Shown: piece by piece, positions 44,859 through 53,046 of the stretch
Layout of the letters: every line of letters begins with the position of its first letter
How positions within the stretch are numbered: position 1 is the stretch's first letter
DNA from: PFJX01 sp031426815
GTDB taxonomy: Bacteria; Pseudomonadota; Gammaproteobacteria; Burkholderiales; Thiobacillaceae
Direction of reading: 5' to 3'
Assembly (NCBI GenBank): GCA_031426815.1
Contig: JASJPG010000007.1
Span: 1-64,000, forward strand
Length of the DNA: 64,000 nucleotides
Notes under the pieces: model-generated
Database searches by the model: none
Seen by the model: only the letters and a program-made list of their open reading frames with translations
What the model was told of the DNA's origin: nothing
Position numbers and translations under genes: made by a program

Positions 44859-44888
44859 CGGGTACCCGGCGGATACCTATCCCGAGTC
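44859..44888 (+). promoter_or_regulatory. Operator-like CGGGTACCCG palindrome upstream of the sulfurtransferase
   Basis: CGGGTACCCG (44859-44868) is a perfect palindrome built of the half-sites seen in the dsrA divergent region. It is followed by ATACCTATCCCGAGT (44873-44887), nearly the same as the motif at 43480-43496. Both lie within 70 bases of the start at 44929. Confidence 0.45.
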
Positions 44889-44928
44889 AGTCCAGCAACC
44901 TGCAACGCGTCACCTGTCAGTCACAACC

Positions 44929-45777
44929 ATGTACATCAACACCCTCGTTACGACCGAAGACCTGGCCCGGCATCTCGACGATCCCGACTGGATCGTGCTG
45001 GATTGCCGCTTTACTCTGACCGATGCGGCAGCCGGTCGGCTGTCTTACCTGAAGAACCACATTCCCGGCGCGCGTTACGTCCATCTCGACGAAGATCTCT
45101 CCGCCCCGATCACCGCATCGAGCGGCCGCCATCCCCTGCCCGACCCACAGCTTTTTGCCGACAGACTTTGCGGCATGGGCGTTGGCATCAACAAACAGGT
45201 TGTCGTTTATGACGACAGTTTCGGCGCCATGGCCGTGCGTGCCTGGTGGATGCTGCGCTGGCTCGGCCACCCTGCCGTGGCATTGCTGGATGGCGGCTAT
45301 CCGAAATGGTTGCGCGAGAAGCGCCCAGTCACCGCCGATCTGCCCGAATCTCACAAAGGACAATGCGCCTGTCTGCCGGAACCGAGCCAAATCGTGACCG
45401 CCACCGACGTGCTGCATGCCGTAAACAGCGGCGATCAATTGATCATCGATGCCCGACCGGAGCGCCGTTTCTCCGGCGAATACGAACCGCTCGATCCGGT
45501 AGCAGGCCACATTCCCGGTTCAATCAACTGGTCGTTCGAAGAGAATCTCGATATCGACGGCACCTATCTGCCACCGGAAGCCTTGCGCGAAAACTACCAG
45601 GCCCTGCTCAAGGGCCGCCCCGCCTGGCAAGTCATTCATTCCTGCGGTTCCGGCGTTACCGCCTGCCATAACCTGCTGGCCATGGAAATCGCCGGCCTGC
45701 CCGGTTCACGGCTTTACCCCGGCTCCTGGAGCGAGTGGATTCGCGACCCGTCGCGCCCGATCGCCACCGGAGAATAA
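44929..45777 (+). CDS. sseA: Sulfurtransferase, 3-mercaptopyruvate/thiosulfate type (tandem rhodanese)
   Basis: A 282-residue protein of two rhodanese domains. The C-terminal one holds the active-site loop His-Ser-Cys-Gly-Ser-Gly-Val-Thr-Ala (about residue 235), the CGSGVTA form associated with mercaptopyruvate sulfurtransferases. It may generate persulfide for the DsrEFH/DsrC relay. The ATG at 44929 gives the normal family N-terminus; the upstream extension covers the operator-like motif. Confidence 0.9.
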   Translation: MYINTLVTTEDLARHLDDPDWIVLDCRFTLTDAAAGRLSYLKNHIPGARYVHLDEDLSAPITASSGRHPLPDPQLFADRLCGMGVGINKQVVVYDDSFGAMAVRAWWMLRWLGHPAVALLDGGYPKWLREKRPVTADLPESHKGQCACLPEPSQIVTATDVLHAVNSGDQLIIDARPERRFSGEYEPLDPVAGHIPGSINWSFEENLDIDGTYLPPEALRENYQALLKGRPAWQVIHSCGSGVTACHNLLAMEIAGLPGSRLYPGSWSEWIRDPSRPIATGE

Positions 45778-45788
45778 GGAATCCCCAC

Positions 45789-46376
45789 ATGCTGCGCGTC
45801 AAGACCACCTGGTTCAAAAAAGAAGGCGAACGGCCGCCGGAAGAAGTCGCAACGGTGATGGCTTCCATGCTCTGGCGGCTTGCCGACAAGGCCATCGACA
45901 ACCTCTCCAAGGCCGACTACGACATCATCACGCCGGAACGCGGCTTCAAGATCATCGCCGAGCTGACCTGTTTTCTCGTGCACTACATGGATCGACTCGC
46001 GTTCGACCGCATAGACGACAACCAACGCCAGGATCTGATCAGTGCGACGGGTATTCGTCTCGCCGAGGTCATGGAACAGAACATCCTCGACTTCAACGAA
46101 GGCGCGCGCGATCCCGAATATGACTATCAGGAAGGCTACATCGAACTGCTCAACAAGCGGATGCAGGACTACGGCGAGTTTGCCGAGTTCACGCTGCCGG
46201 ATGGCAAAGCCAGCTTCCAGGCCGCGCGCTTCCTCAGTCTAATGATTCGGGAAGACATGTTGAAATCCGATCAAAGCTGGATCCAGGATCAACTGATGGA
46301 CATCGAAGTCCCGGCCATGATGGCTATGGCCCGGAAAAACATGGACGGCTTCTACCCGCCGGACGCCACGACGTGA
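45789..46376 (+). CDS. Uncharacterised helical protein of the sulfur locus
   Basis: A 195-residue soluble, mostly alpha-helical protein with no signal peptide. Features are a Trp-Phe-Lys-Lys N-terminus, Ile-Ile-Ala-Glu-Leu-Thr-Cys-Phe near the middle, and acidic Tyr-rich segments. I recognise no family. AAGGAA upstream of the ATG at 45789 and the GTGA overlap with the dioxygenase gene downstream support translation and coupling. Confidence 0.75.
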   Translation: MLRVKTTWFKKEGERPPEEVATVMASMLWRLADKAIDNLSKADYDIITPERGFKIIAELTCFLVHYMDRLAFDRIDDNQRQDLISATGIRLAEVMEQNILDFNEGARDPEYDYQEGYIELLNKRMQDYGEFAEFTLPDGKASFQAARFLSLMIREDMLKSDQSWIQDQLMDIEVPAMMAMARKNMDGFYPPDATT

Positions 46377-47284
46377 TTCCGTCGAACAGCCCGTTCCATC
46401 CCGACAATGTCGCCGGCTATCAAGCCTGGCGCAGCGCAAAACTCAGCGGCTATCCGACGCGAGGCGAAGATCTCATCGTTCCGGTACGCGACCCGAAACA
46501 GCTCAGCGACGCTGAATACAAGGCCATCTGGCAGCGTATCGCCAAGACCAACATGGCCATCTACGCCACCGATCTGGGCGAGGCGGAAGACAAGGACGGA
46601 CCGCGCCTGCTCTCCGCCCAATTCGGCCTGACCCATCTGGATGCCAACTGGCTGTCCGACGAAGACGGCATTTCCAGCCTGACGCCGCAAGACGAAGGCG
46701 ACGCCCAGGCGACCCGCGGCGAATTCATTCCCTACACGCATCACCGCATCCGCTGGCATACCGACGGTTATTACAACCCGCCGGAACGCCGCATCTTCGC
46801 GATGACGCTGCATTGCGTGCGGGCGGCCGACGCAGGCGGCGAAAACGACCTGCTCGACCACGAACTGGCCTATATCGCATTGCGCGACGCCGACCCCGCC
46901 CATATCCGCGCCCTGATGGCGGCCGACGCGATGACCATCCCGGCGCGCGAAGACGCAACCGGCGGGGAGCTCACCATCGCCCGTGCCGACGAAACCGGCC
47001 CGGCCCTGTGCGTCGCCGACGGCCAATTGCATCTGCGCTACACCGCCCGCACCAAAAGCATCGCCTGGAAACAGGATGCCGCCACGCAGGCCGCGCTGAA
47101 AGCGCTGGAAGAACTCCTTGCCAGTCGTCCCGCCGGCGTGTTCAGCCTCAAGCTGCAAGCCGGCATGGGCCTGATCTGCAACAACGTGTTGCACACCCGC
47201 GCCGGTTTCAGCGACCGCCCGGAACACCGCCGTCTGCTCTACCGCGCGCGCTACCACGACCATCTGCGCAATCTGCGCAGCTGA
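46373..47284 (+). CDS. TauD/TfdA-family Fe(II)/2-oxoglutarate dioxygenase-like protein
   Basis: A 303-residue protein with the metal-binding His-x-Asp in Trp-His-Thr-Asp-Gly-Tyr-Tyr (about residue 126) and a distal His in Val-Leu-His-Thr-Arg-Ala-Gly-Phe with a downstream Arg (Arg-Leu-Leu-Tyr-Arg-Ala-Arg-Tyr). Taurine dioxygenase relatives release sulfite from sulfonates, which would fit a sulfur oxidiser, but the substrate is unknown. The GTG at 46373 overlaps the previous stop (GTGA). Confidence 0.87.
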   Translation: MIPSNSPFHPDNVAGYQAWRSAKLSGYPTRGEDLIVPVRDPKQLSDAEYKAIWQRIAKTNMAIYATDLGEAEDKDGPRLLSAQFGLTHLDANWLSDEDGISSLTPQDEGDAQATRGEFIPYTHHRIRWHTDGYYNPPERRIFAMTLHCVRAADAGGENDLLDHELAYIALRDADPAHIRALMAADAMTIPAREDATGGELTIARADETGPALCVADGQLHLRYTARTKSIAWKQDAATQAALKALEELLASRPAGVFSLKLQAGMGLICNNVLHTRAGFSDRPEHRRLLYRARYHDHLRNLRS

Positions 47285-47293
47285 CCGGCCGCC

Positions 47294-47488
47294 CGTAGGA
47301 TGGGCGAAGCGCTGCGGATGCCTTGGCGGCGGGTTTTGCCGCTTAGGCATCCGGTGTGCCGATAAGCAGCGACTTGGCCGCCGTCTTTTGGCGGCTTAGT
47401 CCTCGCTTAGTAGTTACATCAGAACTGGTGAAGCGCGCCCATCGAATGGCACCGGTTGATGGGCACGCTGCGCTTTGCCCAACCTACG
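47294..47488. repeat. Split REP-like repeat and decayed intergenic sequence
   Basis: CGTAGGATGGGCGAAGCG (47294-47311) and the reverse-oriented GCTGCGCTTTGCCCAACCTACG (ending 47488) are half-elements of the family at 28888 and 60945, separated by about 150 bases. In between are short inverted segments (GATGCC.../...GGCATC, 47318-47350) and no credible gene. Confidence 0.6.
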
Positions 47489-47550
47489 AAACTTGTTGTT
47501 TATTTAGTCGTTATTCGGGGCGGGTGTTAAAGATGGCCTAAGCCGCCGTG

Positions 47551-48219
47551 TCAGTTCTTCCGATCCGCCTCGAAGCCCGGCGACAGCTTGTTCTCCACGG
47601 CGAACACCGCCGCTTCGACGCGCGAAGACAGATTCAGCTTGGCCAGGATGTGGCGCACATGTAGTTTCACGGTGTCGTAGCTGATATCGAGTTCGCGCGC
47701 GATGGTCTTGTTGCTCTCGCCTTTGGCCAGATGCTTCAGGATTTCGCGCTCGCGTTGCGTCAGCGACTCCAATAACGATGTCGCGCTGTTGTTCTTGCCG
47801 TCGAGCATGCGCACCAGTTTCGCCGTCATCGCCGGCGCCACCACGGTTTCGCCGCGTGCTGCGCGGATGATCGCGTCGACCAGTTCATCCGGCTCCATGC
47901 TTTTCAACAGATAACCGTTGGCGCCGTTGCGCAACGCGCGCGCCATGTCCTCTTCCGCCTCGCTCACCGTCAACAGCAGCACCGGCAACATGAACGCCTC
48001 GGCGCGCAATTCCTGCATGACCTGAATGCCGTCGGTGCCGCCGATGTTCAGGTCGAGCAGCAATACATCGGGCGCATGGGTTCGCAACAGGCCGGCCACC
48101 TCGGCGGGATTACCGGTGATCGCCGACACCGCAACCACGCCATCCCGTTCCAACAGTTCGGCCAGACCTTTGCGAAACAGCGTGTGGTCGTCGACCAGAA
48201 CGATACGAAGTTGGCTCAT
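47551..48219 (-). CDS. NarL/FixJ-family response regulator
   Basis: A 222-residue protein: a receiver domain (about residues 3-120, with Asp in Leu-Leu-Leu-Asp-Leu-Asn-Ile-Gly-Gly) and a LuxR-type helix-turn-helix (about 150-215, Leu-Thr-Gln-Arg-Glu-Arg-Glu-Ile-Leu and Leu-Asn-Leu-Ser-Ser-Arg-Val). It overlaps the kinase gene by 4 bases (ATGA) and surely pairs with it. The target promoters are unknown. Confidence 0.93.
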   Translation of the reverse strand: MSQLRIVLVDDHTLFRKGLAELLERDGVVAVSAITGNPAEVAGLLRTHAPDVLLLDLNIGGTDGIQVMQELRAEAFMLPVLLLTVSEAEEDMARALRNGANGYLLKSMEPDELVDAIIRAARGETVVAPAMTAKLVRMLDGKNNSATSLLESLTQREREILKHLAKGESNKTIARELDISYDTVKLHVRHILAKLNLSSRVEAAVFAVENKLSPGFEADRKN

Positions 48220-49400
48220 GTTTGGTCCTCAACCCCCGGCCGCGCCGGAAAACTCAATCGCACGATGGTGCCACCCGCCGGGCGACTCTCGATGGTCAGC
48301 TTGCCGCCCAGTTTGGCGGCACGCTCGCGCATGATGGTGAGGCCGAAACTCTTGCCCATATTAGACAGCGCATCGCCATGCAGGCCGACGCCGTCGTCGG
48401 CCACGTTGACCACATATTCGTTGTCGTGCAGATCCAGCGTCACCACGACATGCCGCGCGCGTGCATGTTTGCAGATGTTGTAAAGCGATTCCTGAATGAT
48501 GTGGAACACCTGAATTTCTTCTTCCGGCGTCAGCACCACATCCTGCGCCACGTTGAGGAAGTCGACGTCGGCATTGGCCTTCTTGCTGAAACTCTCCGCC
48601 ATCTCCTGCAACGCCGGCACCAGTCCGCGCGGGTCGATACGGTCGCGAAACTGGGTGATCAGGTTGCGCAGTTCCGAATAGGCCAGATCCACCGCCTCCT
48701 CGACATCGCCCAGATAACGGTTGGCGCGATCCTGATCCTGGTCCGCCAGCGCCTCGTTCAGAACGGTCAGGCGCATTTTTGCGTAGGCCAGGGTCTGCGC
48801 CAGCGAGTCATGAATCTGATTGGCCAGCATGGTGCGTTCGTTCATCAGCGAGATACGCATGTTCTCGCGGGTCAGGCGGGTGTTTTCCAGCGCCATGCCG
48901 AGGTGTTCGCTGATCGAGTTGAACAGGTAGCGAATGTCTTCCGGCAGCGGCGCCGGGTTATCCAGGAAGATGTTGTAGACGCCCAGCACCTTGCCCTTGT
49001 GGCGCAGTGGCACCGCGTAGATCGTGCTGCATTTCTGCGCGAAGTAGATATGGCGCACCTGCTTCTGGCAAACCTCCATGACGCTCTCCGACTGCGAAGT
49101 CTGCGACAGCGTCGCCTTGCCGCAGATGCCGCACTCCAGGGGCACATAGCGTTCCTTCTCCACCAGCGCCGGGCTCAAACCGATCGAACCGACCATGCGC
49201 AGATGCGCGCCATCCGCCGTCAACACGCGCACCGCGCCCGCCTTGGCGCGGGAAATGCGCACCATGATTTCCAGGAAACGCATCAACATCTGTTCCGTAT
49301 TGGCATCGGAACTCATGCTGCTGGCGATCTCCGCCAACACCTCGATCACCGGCAAACGATCGCCGTGGTCAGTCTCGCCCGACTCGTCGCGGGATGTCAT
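48216..49400 (-). CDS. GAF-domain sensor histidine kinase (NarX-like, soluble)
   Basis: A 394-residue protein without membrane segments. The GAF domain (about residues 20-180) carries Cys-Gly-Ile-Cys, a following Glu-Val-Cys and Gln-Lys-Cys, a set of four cysteines that could bind a metal cluster. The kinase part has the HisKA_3 H-box Gln-Ile-His-Asp-Ser-Leu-Ala-Gln (about residue 205) and an ATPase domain with Asp-Asp-Gly-Val-Gly. The ATG at 49400 is preferred; the longer frame to 49538 has no supporting similarity. Confidence 0.9.
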   Translation of the reverse strand: MTSRDESGETDHGDRLPVIEVLAEIASSMSSDANTEQMLMRFLEIMVRISRAKAGAVRVLTADGAHLRMVGSIGLSPALVEKERYVPLECGICGKATLSQTSQSESVMEVCQKQVRHIYFAQKCSTIYAVPLRHKGKVLGVYNIFLDNPAPLPEDIRYLFNSISEHLGMALENTRLTRENMRISLMNERTMLANQIHDSLAQTLAYAKMRLTVLNEALADQDQDRANRYLGDVEEAVDLAYSELRNLITQFRDRIDPRGLVPALQEMAESFSKKANADVDFLNVAQDVVLTPEEEIQVFHIIQESLYNICKHARARHVVVTLDLHDNEYVVNVADDGVGLHGDALSNMGKSFGLTIMRERAAKLGGKLTIESRPAGGTIVRLSFPARPGVEDQT

Positions 49401-49558
49401 GCGGATGGCGGAAAGGGGGATGTGCTGGTTTTCCAAGTCTGATCGATTGCAAGTGAAGTCGGTCCCTGATGGTACTGGACGCCTTCCAATCGCGGCAATG
49501 AAGCGTTTGCCATGTCCTGAATCTGTTCTGTAGAGCATGTGGCAGCGCCATATATGTC

Positions 49559-49656
49559 TTACGGCATATCGACAGAAAAAACGGTTATAGCTACATTCAT
49601 ATCCAGAATTAGCGGCGAAAGATCCGGCTCACCGGACCGCTGCATAAAGCCGGGAC
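49559..49656 (+). repeat. Copy 1 of a ~98-bp imperfect direct repeat
   Basis: This copy aligns with 49943-50039 along its whole length. Shared blocks are CATAT, GCTACATTC, GATCCGG, ACCGG and GCATAAAGCCGG. It lies upstream of an unassigned open frame and after the kinase gene control region. Function is not evident. Confidence 0.7.
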
Positions 49657-49710
49657 ACCGGTCAACACAGGGAAGGAAAAACATGCACCATTTTTGCAGG
49701 GCGTGCTCAC

Positions 49711-50031
49711 ACGCCCACGGGCGATTCACCAAGGACGGCCAGACCCGCCAGCCCGGAACTCGACGCCGACACCGGCGGCCGCACCCATGTCATCGCCGAT
49801 GGCATCCTGATGGAGAGCACGGAAAACGGAATCAGCCTGATCGCCACCTACGTCGACGATCTCTCGGCCCTGGCGGCGAATCGCGATGGGGTGACGGAGT
49901 TCGAGGATACGGAGTTGATCGTCAGTGGGGCGACGTTACGCCTTTCGTCATATAGATGGAAAAATTCGCTATCGCTACATTCTTGTCCGAAATGGACGGC
50001 AAACGATCCGGAATACCGGGAAGCCGCATAA
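49711..50031 (+). other. Unassigned open frame, probable gene remnant
   Basis: The frame containing Asp-Thr-Gly-Gly-Arg-Thr-His-Val-Ile-Ala-Asp-Gly-Ile-Leu-Met-Glu (49768-49815) reads through to 50031 with protein-like composition but has no proper start; the ATG at 49810 is internal to the similar-looking stretch. The end runs into repeat copy 2. I recognise no family. It may be the C-terminal scrap of a lost gene. Confidence 0.35.
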
Positions 50032-50039
50032 AGCCGGAA
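49943..50039 (+). repeat. Copy 2 of the ~98-bp imperfect direct repeat
   Basis: Counterpart of 49559-49656, ending 13 bases before the isochorismatase remnant. Its presence on both sides of a gene scrap suggests that a duplication or insertion event preceded the decay. Confidence 0.7.
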
Positions 50040-50052
50040 CGCCCAAGGGCCT

Positions 50053-50442
50053 TTGCTGAGCGAACTCGAATCCATCCTGCCCGCCGAATTTGCTGCCCGC
50101 ATCAAGCGCTTTGGCATCGTCAACGCCATGGACGACGAGAATTTTGCCGCAGCGGTCAAAGCGACCGGGCGCAAGAAACTGATCATTGCCGGTGTCACCA
50201 ACGACGTATGCACGGTCTATCCTGCGCTGAGCCTGGTGCGGGATGGCTTCGAGGTGCAGGTCGTTGCCGATGCGGGCGGATCACCAACCAGGATGGCCGA
50301 TGACATTGCACTGAGACGGATGGAGCGTGGCGGCGTCACGCTGACCAGTACCAACCAGTTGATTGCGGAGCTTGCCGGTAGTTGGACCACGCCAGAAGGT
50401 AGCGAGTTGATTCAGGTGTTGATCCCCGCACTGCAAGCCTGA
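50053..50442 (+). pseudogene. N-terminally truncated isochorismatase-family hydrolase (YcaC-like)
   Basis: The 129-residue frame matches the C-terminal two-thirds of cysteine hydrolases of the isochorismatase family. It has Lys-Leu-Ile-Ile-Ala-Gly-Val-Thr-Asn-Asp-Val-Cys, with the catalytic Cys, and Val-Val-Ala-Asp-Ala-Gly-Gly. The N-terminal strand with the catalytic Asp is absent; upstream is the repeat copy. The only possible start is TTG. It is best read as a remnant. Confidence 0.75.
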
Positions 50443-50466
50443 GGCTGACTTGGCGAGGTAATCAGC

Positions 50467-51369
50467 ATGAACGAGCAATCGAGCCTGGAAATCCTGGGCT
50501 TCACCGACCCGGTGTGCACTTGGTGCTGGGGCAGCGAGCCGGTGCTGCGCAAGTTGGCAACGTGGTACGGCGATGCCATTCGCATCCGTTACGTGATGGG
50601 CGGCCTGGTGGAGGACATTCGCGCCTTTTACGACCGCGCCAACGACATCGGCGGCGATCTGGAGGGTTCCAATATCCAGATCGCCCGCCATTGGCTGGAA
50701 GCGTCAGAACGTCACGGCATGCCGGTTCGGACGGAAGGTTTCCGGCTATTCACCGCAGAGACCGTTTCCACCTATCCGCAAAACATCGCCTACAAGGCCG
50801 CCGAACTGACGAATGCCGGCTTGGCTGCGCGCTACCTGCGGCGCATGCGCGAGGCATCCGCCACCGAGGCGCGGGAAACCGGTCGCCAAGAAGTGCTCAT
50901 CGCACTGGCCAGCGATGTCGGCCTCGATCTGGCGGAATTCATCAGCCATCTCAGGGACGGCTCGGCCGCAACAGCCTTCCAGGATGATTTGGCGACGACG
51001 CGCCGTTATGGCGCGCGCGGCTTTCCCACATTCGTGTTCCGTTACGGCGAGCTTGAAACGATGCTGCGCGGCTACCAGAGCTTTCCCGCCATGCAGGCCG
51101 TCATCGACGCCTTGAGCGGCGGATCTCTTCAAGGGCGGCCGCCGGAAAGGCCCCCCAAACACCTGCTCGGCTTTATCCGAACCTACGGACGCGCAGCGCC
51201 GGTGGAACTGGCCACCGTGTTCGATCTGGCCATAGCCGAACTGGAAACGATGCTCGCAGGCTTGGCTGAGGCGGGCCTCATTCGCAGAGTGGACGCGGGT
51301 AACGGATACTTCTGGGAGTCTGTGTCACGACCCGTTTGCGATACGGACAGTGGCATCTGCACCTTGTGA
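50467..51369 (+). CDS. DsbA-family oxidoreductase with extra C-terminal domain
   Basis: A 300-residue cytoplasmic thioredoxin-fold protein. The redox motif Cys-Thr-Trp-Cys is near residue 18, followed by the long helical insertion of DsbA/FrnE-like proteins and a cis-Pro (Gly-Phe-Pro-Thr-Phe-Val) near residue 180. The last ~80 residues look like a small helical or winged-helix module and end in Cys-Asp-Thr-Asp-Ser-Gly-Ile-Cys-Thr-Leu. It heads the sulfur island and converges on the ArsR-rhodanese gene. Confidence 0.85.
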   Translation: MNEQSSLEILGFTDPVCTWCWGSEPVLRKLATWYGDAIRIRYVMGGLVEDIRAFYDRANDIGGDLEGSNIQIARHWLEASERHGMPVRTEGFRLFTAETVSTYPQNIAYKAAELTNAGLAARYLRRMREASATEARETGRQEVLIALASDVGLDLAEFISHLRDGSAATAFQDDLATTRRYGARGFPTFVFRYGELETMLRGYQSFPAMQAVIDALSGGSLQGRPPERPPKHLLGFIRTYGRAAPVELATVFDLAIAELETMLAGLAEAGLIRRVDAGNGYFWESVSRPVCDTDSGICTL

Positions 51370-51390
51370 GATGAGCACGACTAAACGGGA

Positions 51391-52062
51391 TCACGCCGAT
51401 GTTGGCTGCGTTCCGGTATCGACCGGCCGACTTTCCGCTTTCCACTCGGGGAAGCCGTCTTCCAGACGACGCGCCTGGTAACCCGCTTCGCGCAACTGCG
51501 CTACCGCCTCATAAGCCAACATGCAGTAGGGGCCGCGGCAGTAAGCGACGATTTCCTGCCCATGCGGAAGCGACGCCAGATGTTGCGGTAATTCATCCAC
51601 CGGGATATTGACCGCGCCGGGGATATGCCCCGCCTGGTATTCCGTGGCGGGTCGCACGTCGATGACCATCGCCCCGCCGACTTTGACCCGATCCAGCAAC
51701 TCGTCCCGGCCAACGGGTGTCAGCGAATCGCGCGTATCGAAATGCTCGCGCACGATGCGCTCCACTTCGGCCAGATGTTTCTCCGCGATACCGCTGATGC
51801 AGCCCATCAGCGTCGGGATTTTGTCGTCCGAGAGGCGGTAAAACACCTGCAAACCTTCCTTGCGGGATTCAGCCAGGCCGGAATCACGCAAGATCTGGAG
51901 GTGATGCGAGGTATTGGCGACGGACATGCCGGTTGCTTGCGCCAAGGCGTCCACACTCTTCTCGCCCTGTGCCAGGGTTTCCAGCAATTCCAGGCGGTTC
52001 GGGCTGGCCAGTGACTTGGCGACGCGGGCGAATTGCTCGAACAGTTTTTTCTTCGGACTCAT
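51391..52062 (-). CDS. ArsR-family repressor fused to a rhodanese domain
   Basis: A 223-residue regulator. An ArsR winged helix (about residues 1-100, Ser-Val-Ala-Asn-Thr-Ser-His-His-Leu as recognition helix) is followed by a rhodanese domain (about 120-215) with the active loop Tyr-Cys-Arg-Gly-Pro-Tyr-Cys. Such fusions are thought to sense sulfane sulfur or persulfide. It is divergent from the DsrE-like pair and probably represses it and itself. The ATG at 52062 matches the family start; an ATG at 52104 is possible. Confidence 0.9.
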   Translation of the reverse strand: MSPKKKLFEQFARVAKSLASPNRLELLETLAQGEKSVDALAQATGMSVANTSHHLQILRDSGLAESRKEGLQVFYRLSDDKIPTLMGCISGIAEKHLAEVERIVREHFDTRDSLTPVGRDELLDRVKVGGAMVIDVRPATEYQAGHIPGAVNIPVDELPQHLASLPHGQEIVAYCRGPYCMLAYEAVAQLREAGYQARRLEDGFPEWKAESRPVDTGTQPTSA

Positions 52063-52246
52063 GCGACGGATTATCGCGGAAATACCCCCCTTGAAGTCCG
52101 CCATCAAAATAATCCACTGGTATATTCAAGTCATCGTTTGATTATTTGATTTATGTCATGATTCTTCTCGGAAACCGAGAGAAGGTGCTCTCGGCGCCGG
52201 CATTGAAACGAAATCGGTTTGAGCGACTCACAAACTGGAGAAAAAA
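52063..52246. promoter_or_regulatory. Divergent control region of the ArsR-rhodanese gene and the DsrE-like genes
   Basis: An AT-rich block at 52105-52160, in a GC-rich neighbourhood, contains repeated TTTGAT/ATCAAA elements (TTTGATTATTTGATTTA, 52136-52152) and ATTCAAG (52124-52130). These are suitable for an ArsR-type operator overlapping promoters. AGAAAAAA precedes the start at 52247. Exact sites cannot be fixed by eye. Confidence 0.45.
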
Positions 52247-52597
52247 ATGTACCGCATTCTGGTCATCTTGAATGACGCCCCTTACGGCTCCGAGCGCAGC
52301 TACAACGGCCTGCGTCTGGCGGACTCCCTGGCCCGTAAAGAGGCGGTGGAAGTCCGGGTGTTTTTGATGGGCGACTCGGTGATGTGCGCCAAATCCGGCC
52401 AACTGACTCCGCAGGGCTTCTACAACATCGAACGCATGTTGAAACCGGTCTTGCGCCACGGCCAGATCGCCGCCTGCGGCACTTGTATGGAAGCGCGCGG
52501 CATGTCGCCGGACATGCTGGCCGAGGGCGTGCACAAAGGGACGCTGGAAGAACTGACCGACTGGACCCTGTGGTCCGATCGACTGCTGAATTTCTGA
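52247..52597 (+). CDS. DsrE-family protein (first of pair)
   Basis: A 116-residue DsrE/F-like fold protein, with Asn-Asp-Ala-Pro-Tyr-Gly-Ser-Glu-Arg at the N-terminus and a conserved Cys-Gly-Thr-Cys-Met-Glu-Ala-Arg-Gly motif near residue 80 that could hold persulfide. It ends Trp-Ser-Asp-Arg-Leu-Leu-Asn-Phe. It is probably a cytoplasmic sulfur carrier controlled by the divergent ArsR-rhodanese repressor. Confidence 0.88.
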   Translation: MYRILVILNDAPYGSERSYNGLRLADSLARKEAVEVRVFLMGDSVMCAKSGQLTPQGFYNIERMLKPVLRHGQIAACGTCMEARGMSPDMLAEGVHKGTLEELTDWTLWSDRLLNF

Positions 52598-52629
52598 CAG
52601 CGTCCGGCACACGCGGAACGGAGATCGCC

Positions 52630-52983
52630 ATGAGAAACCTGTTCATCATCAACGATGCGCCTTACGGCGCCGAGCGTCCCTACAACGCCTTGCGACTGGC
52701 CAATGCGCTGGCGCACGAGCCGGAGCAGGAAATCCGGGTATTCCTGATGGGCGATGCCGTATTCATCGCCAAACGCGGACAGAAACCGCCGAACGGCTTC
52801 TACAACCTGCAAGTCATGCTCAACAAGATCATTCGCCTGGCTCCGGAGCGGGTGGATGTCTGCGGCGTGTGCATGGAGGCGCGCGGCATGAAGGACGAGG
52901 AGTTGATCGCCGGCACCCAGCATGGCGCCATCGAGAAGCTCGCGTACTGGACCAGCTGGGCCGACAAGGTGCTGGTTTTCTAA
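52630..52983 (+). CDS. DsrE-family protein (second of pair)
   Basis: A 117-residue paralogue of the preceding protein: same N-terminal Asn-Asp-Ala-Pro-Tyr-Gly-Ala-Glu-Arg, same Cys-Gly-Val-Cys-Met-Glu-Ala-Arg-Gly, same Trp-Ala-Asp-Lys-Val-Leu-Val-Phe end. It appears to be a tandem duplication that may form a heteromer. The ATG at 52630 was chosen from alignment with its neighbour; the frame upstream overlaps the first gene. Confidence 0.88.
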   Translation: MRNLFIINDAPYGAERPYNALRLANALAHEPEQEIRVFLMGDAVFIAKRGQKPPNGFYNLQVMLNKIIRLAPERVDVCGVCMEARGMKDEELIAGTQHGAIEKLAYWTSWADKVLVF

Positions 52984-53046
52984 TTGAAAAAATGGGCTTG
53001 GCGTCAGCTGCCTTGCCCGCAATCGGTCATACCCCTGGAGACTCCA

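Noticed and set aside
47356..47541. 61-residue open frame in the gap after the dioxygenase gene
   Set aside because: It is mostly the translation of a REP-like repeat; the same peptide pieces appear in the frame over the repeat at 60945-61016. No ribosome-binding site or protein-like composition.
49559..50039. Integron-type attC sites
   Set aside because: The repeats lack clear inverse-core/core pairs and no integrase gene is near; the similarity runs along the whole copy rather than in palindromic arms.
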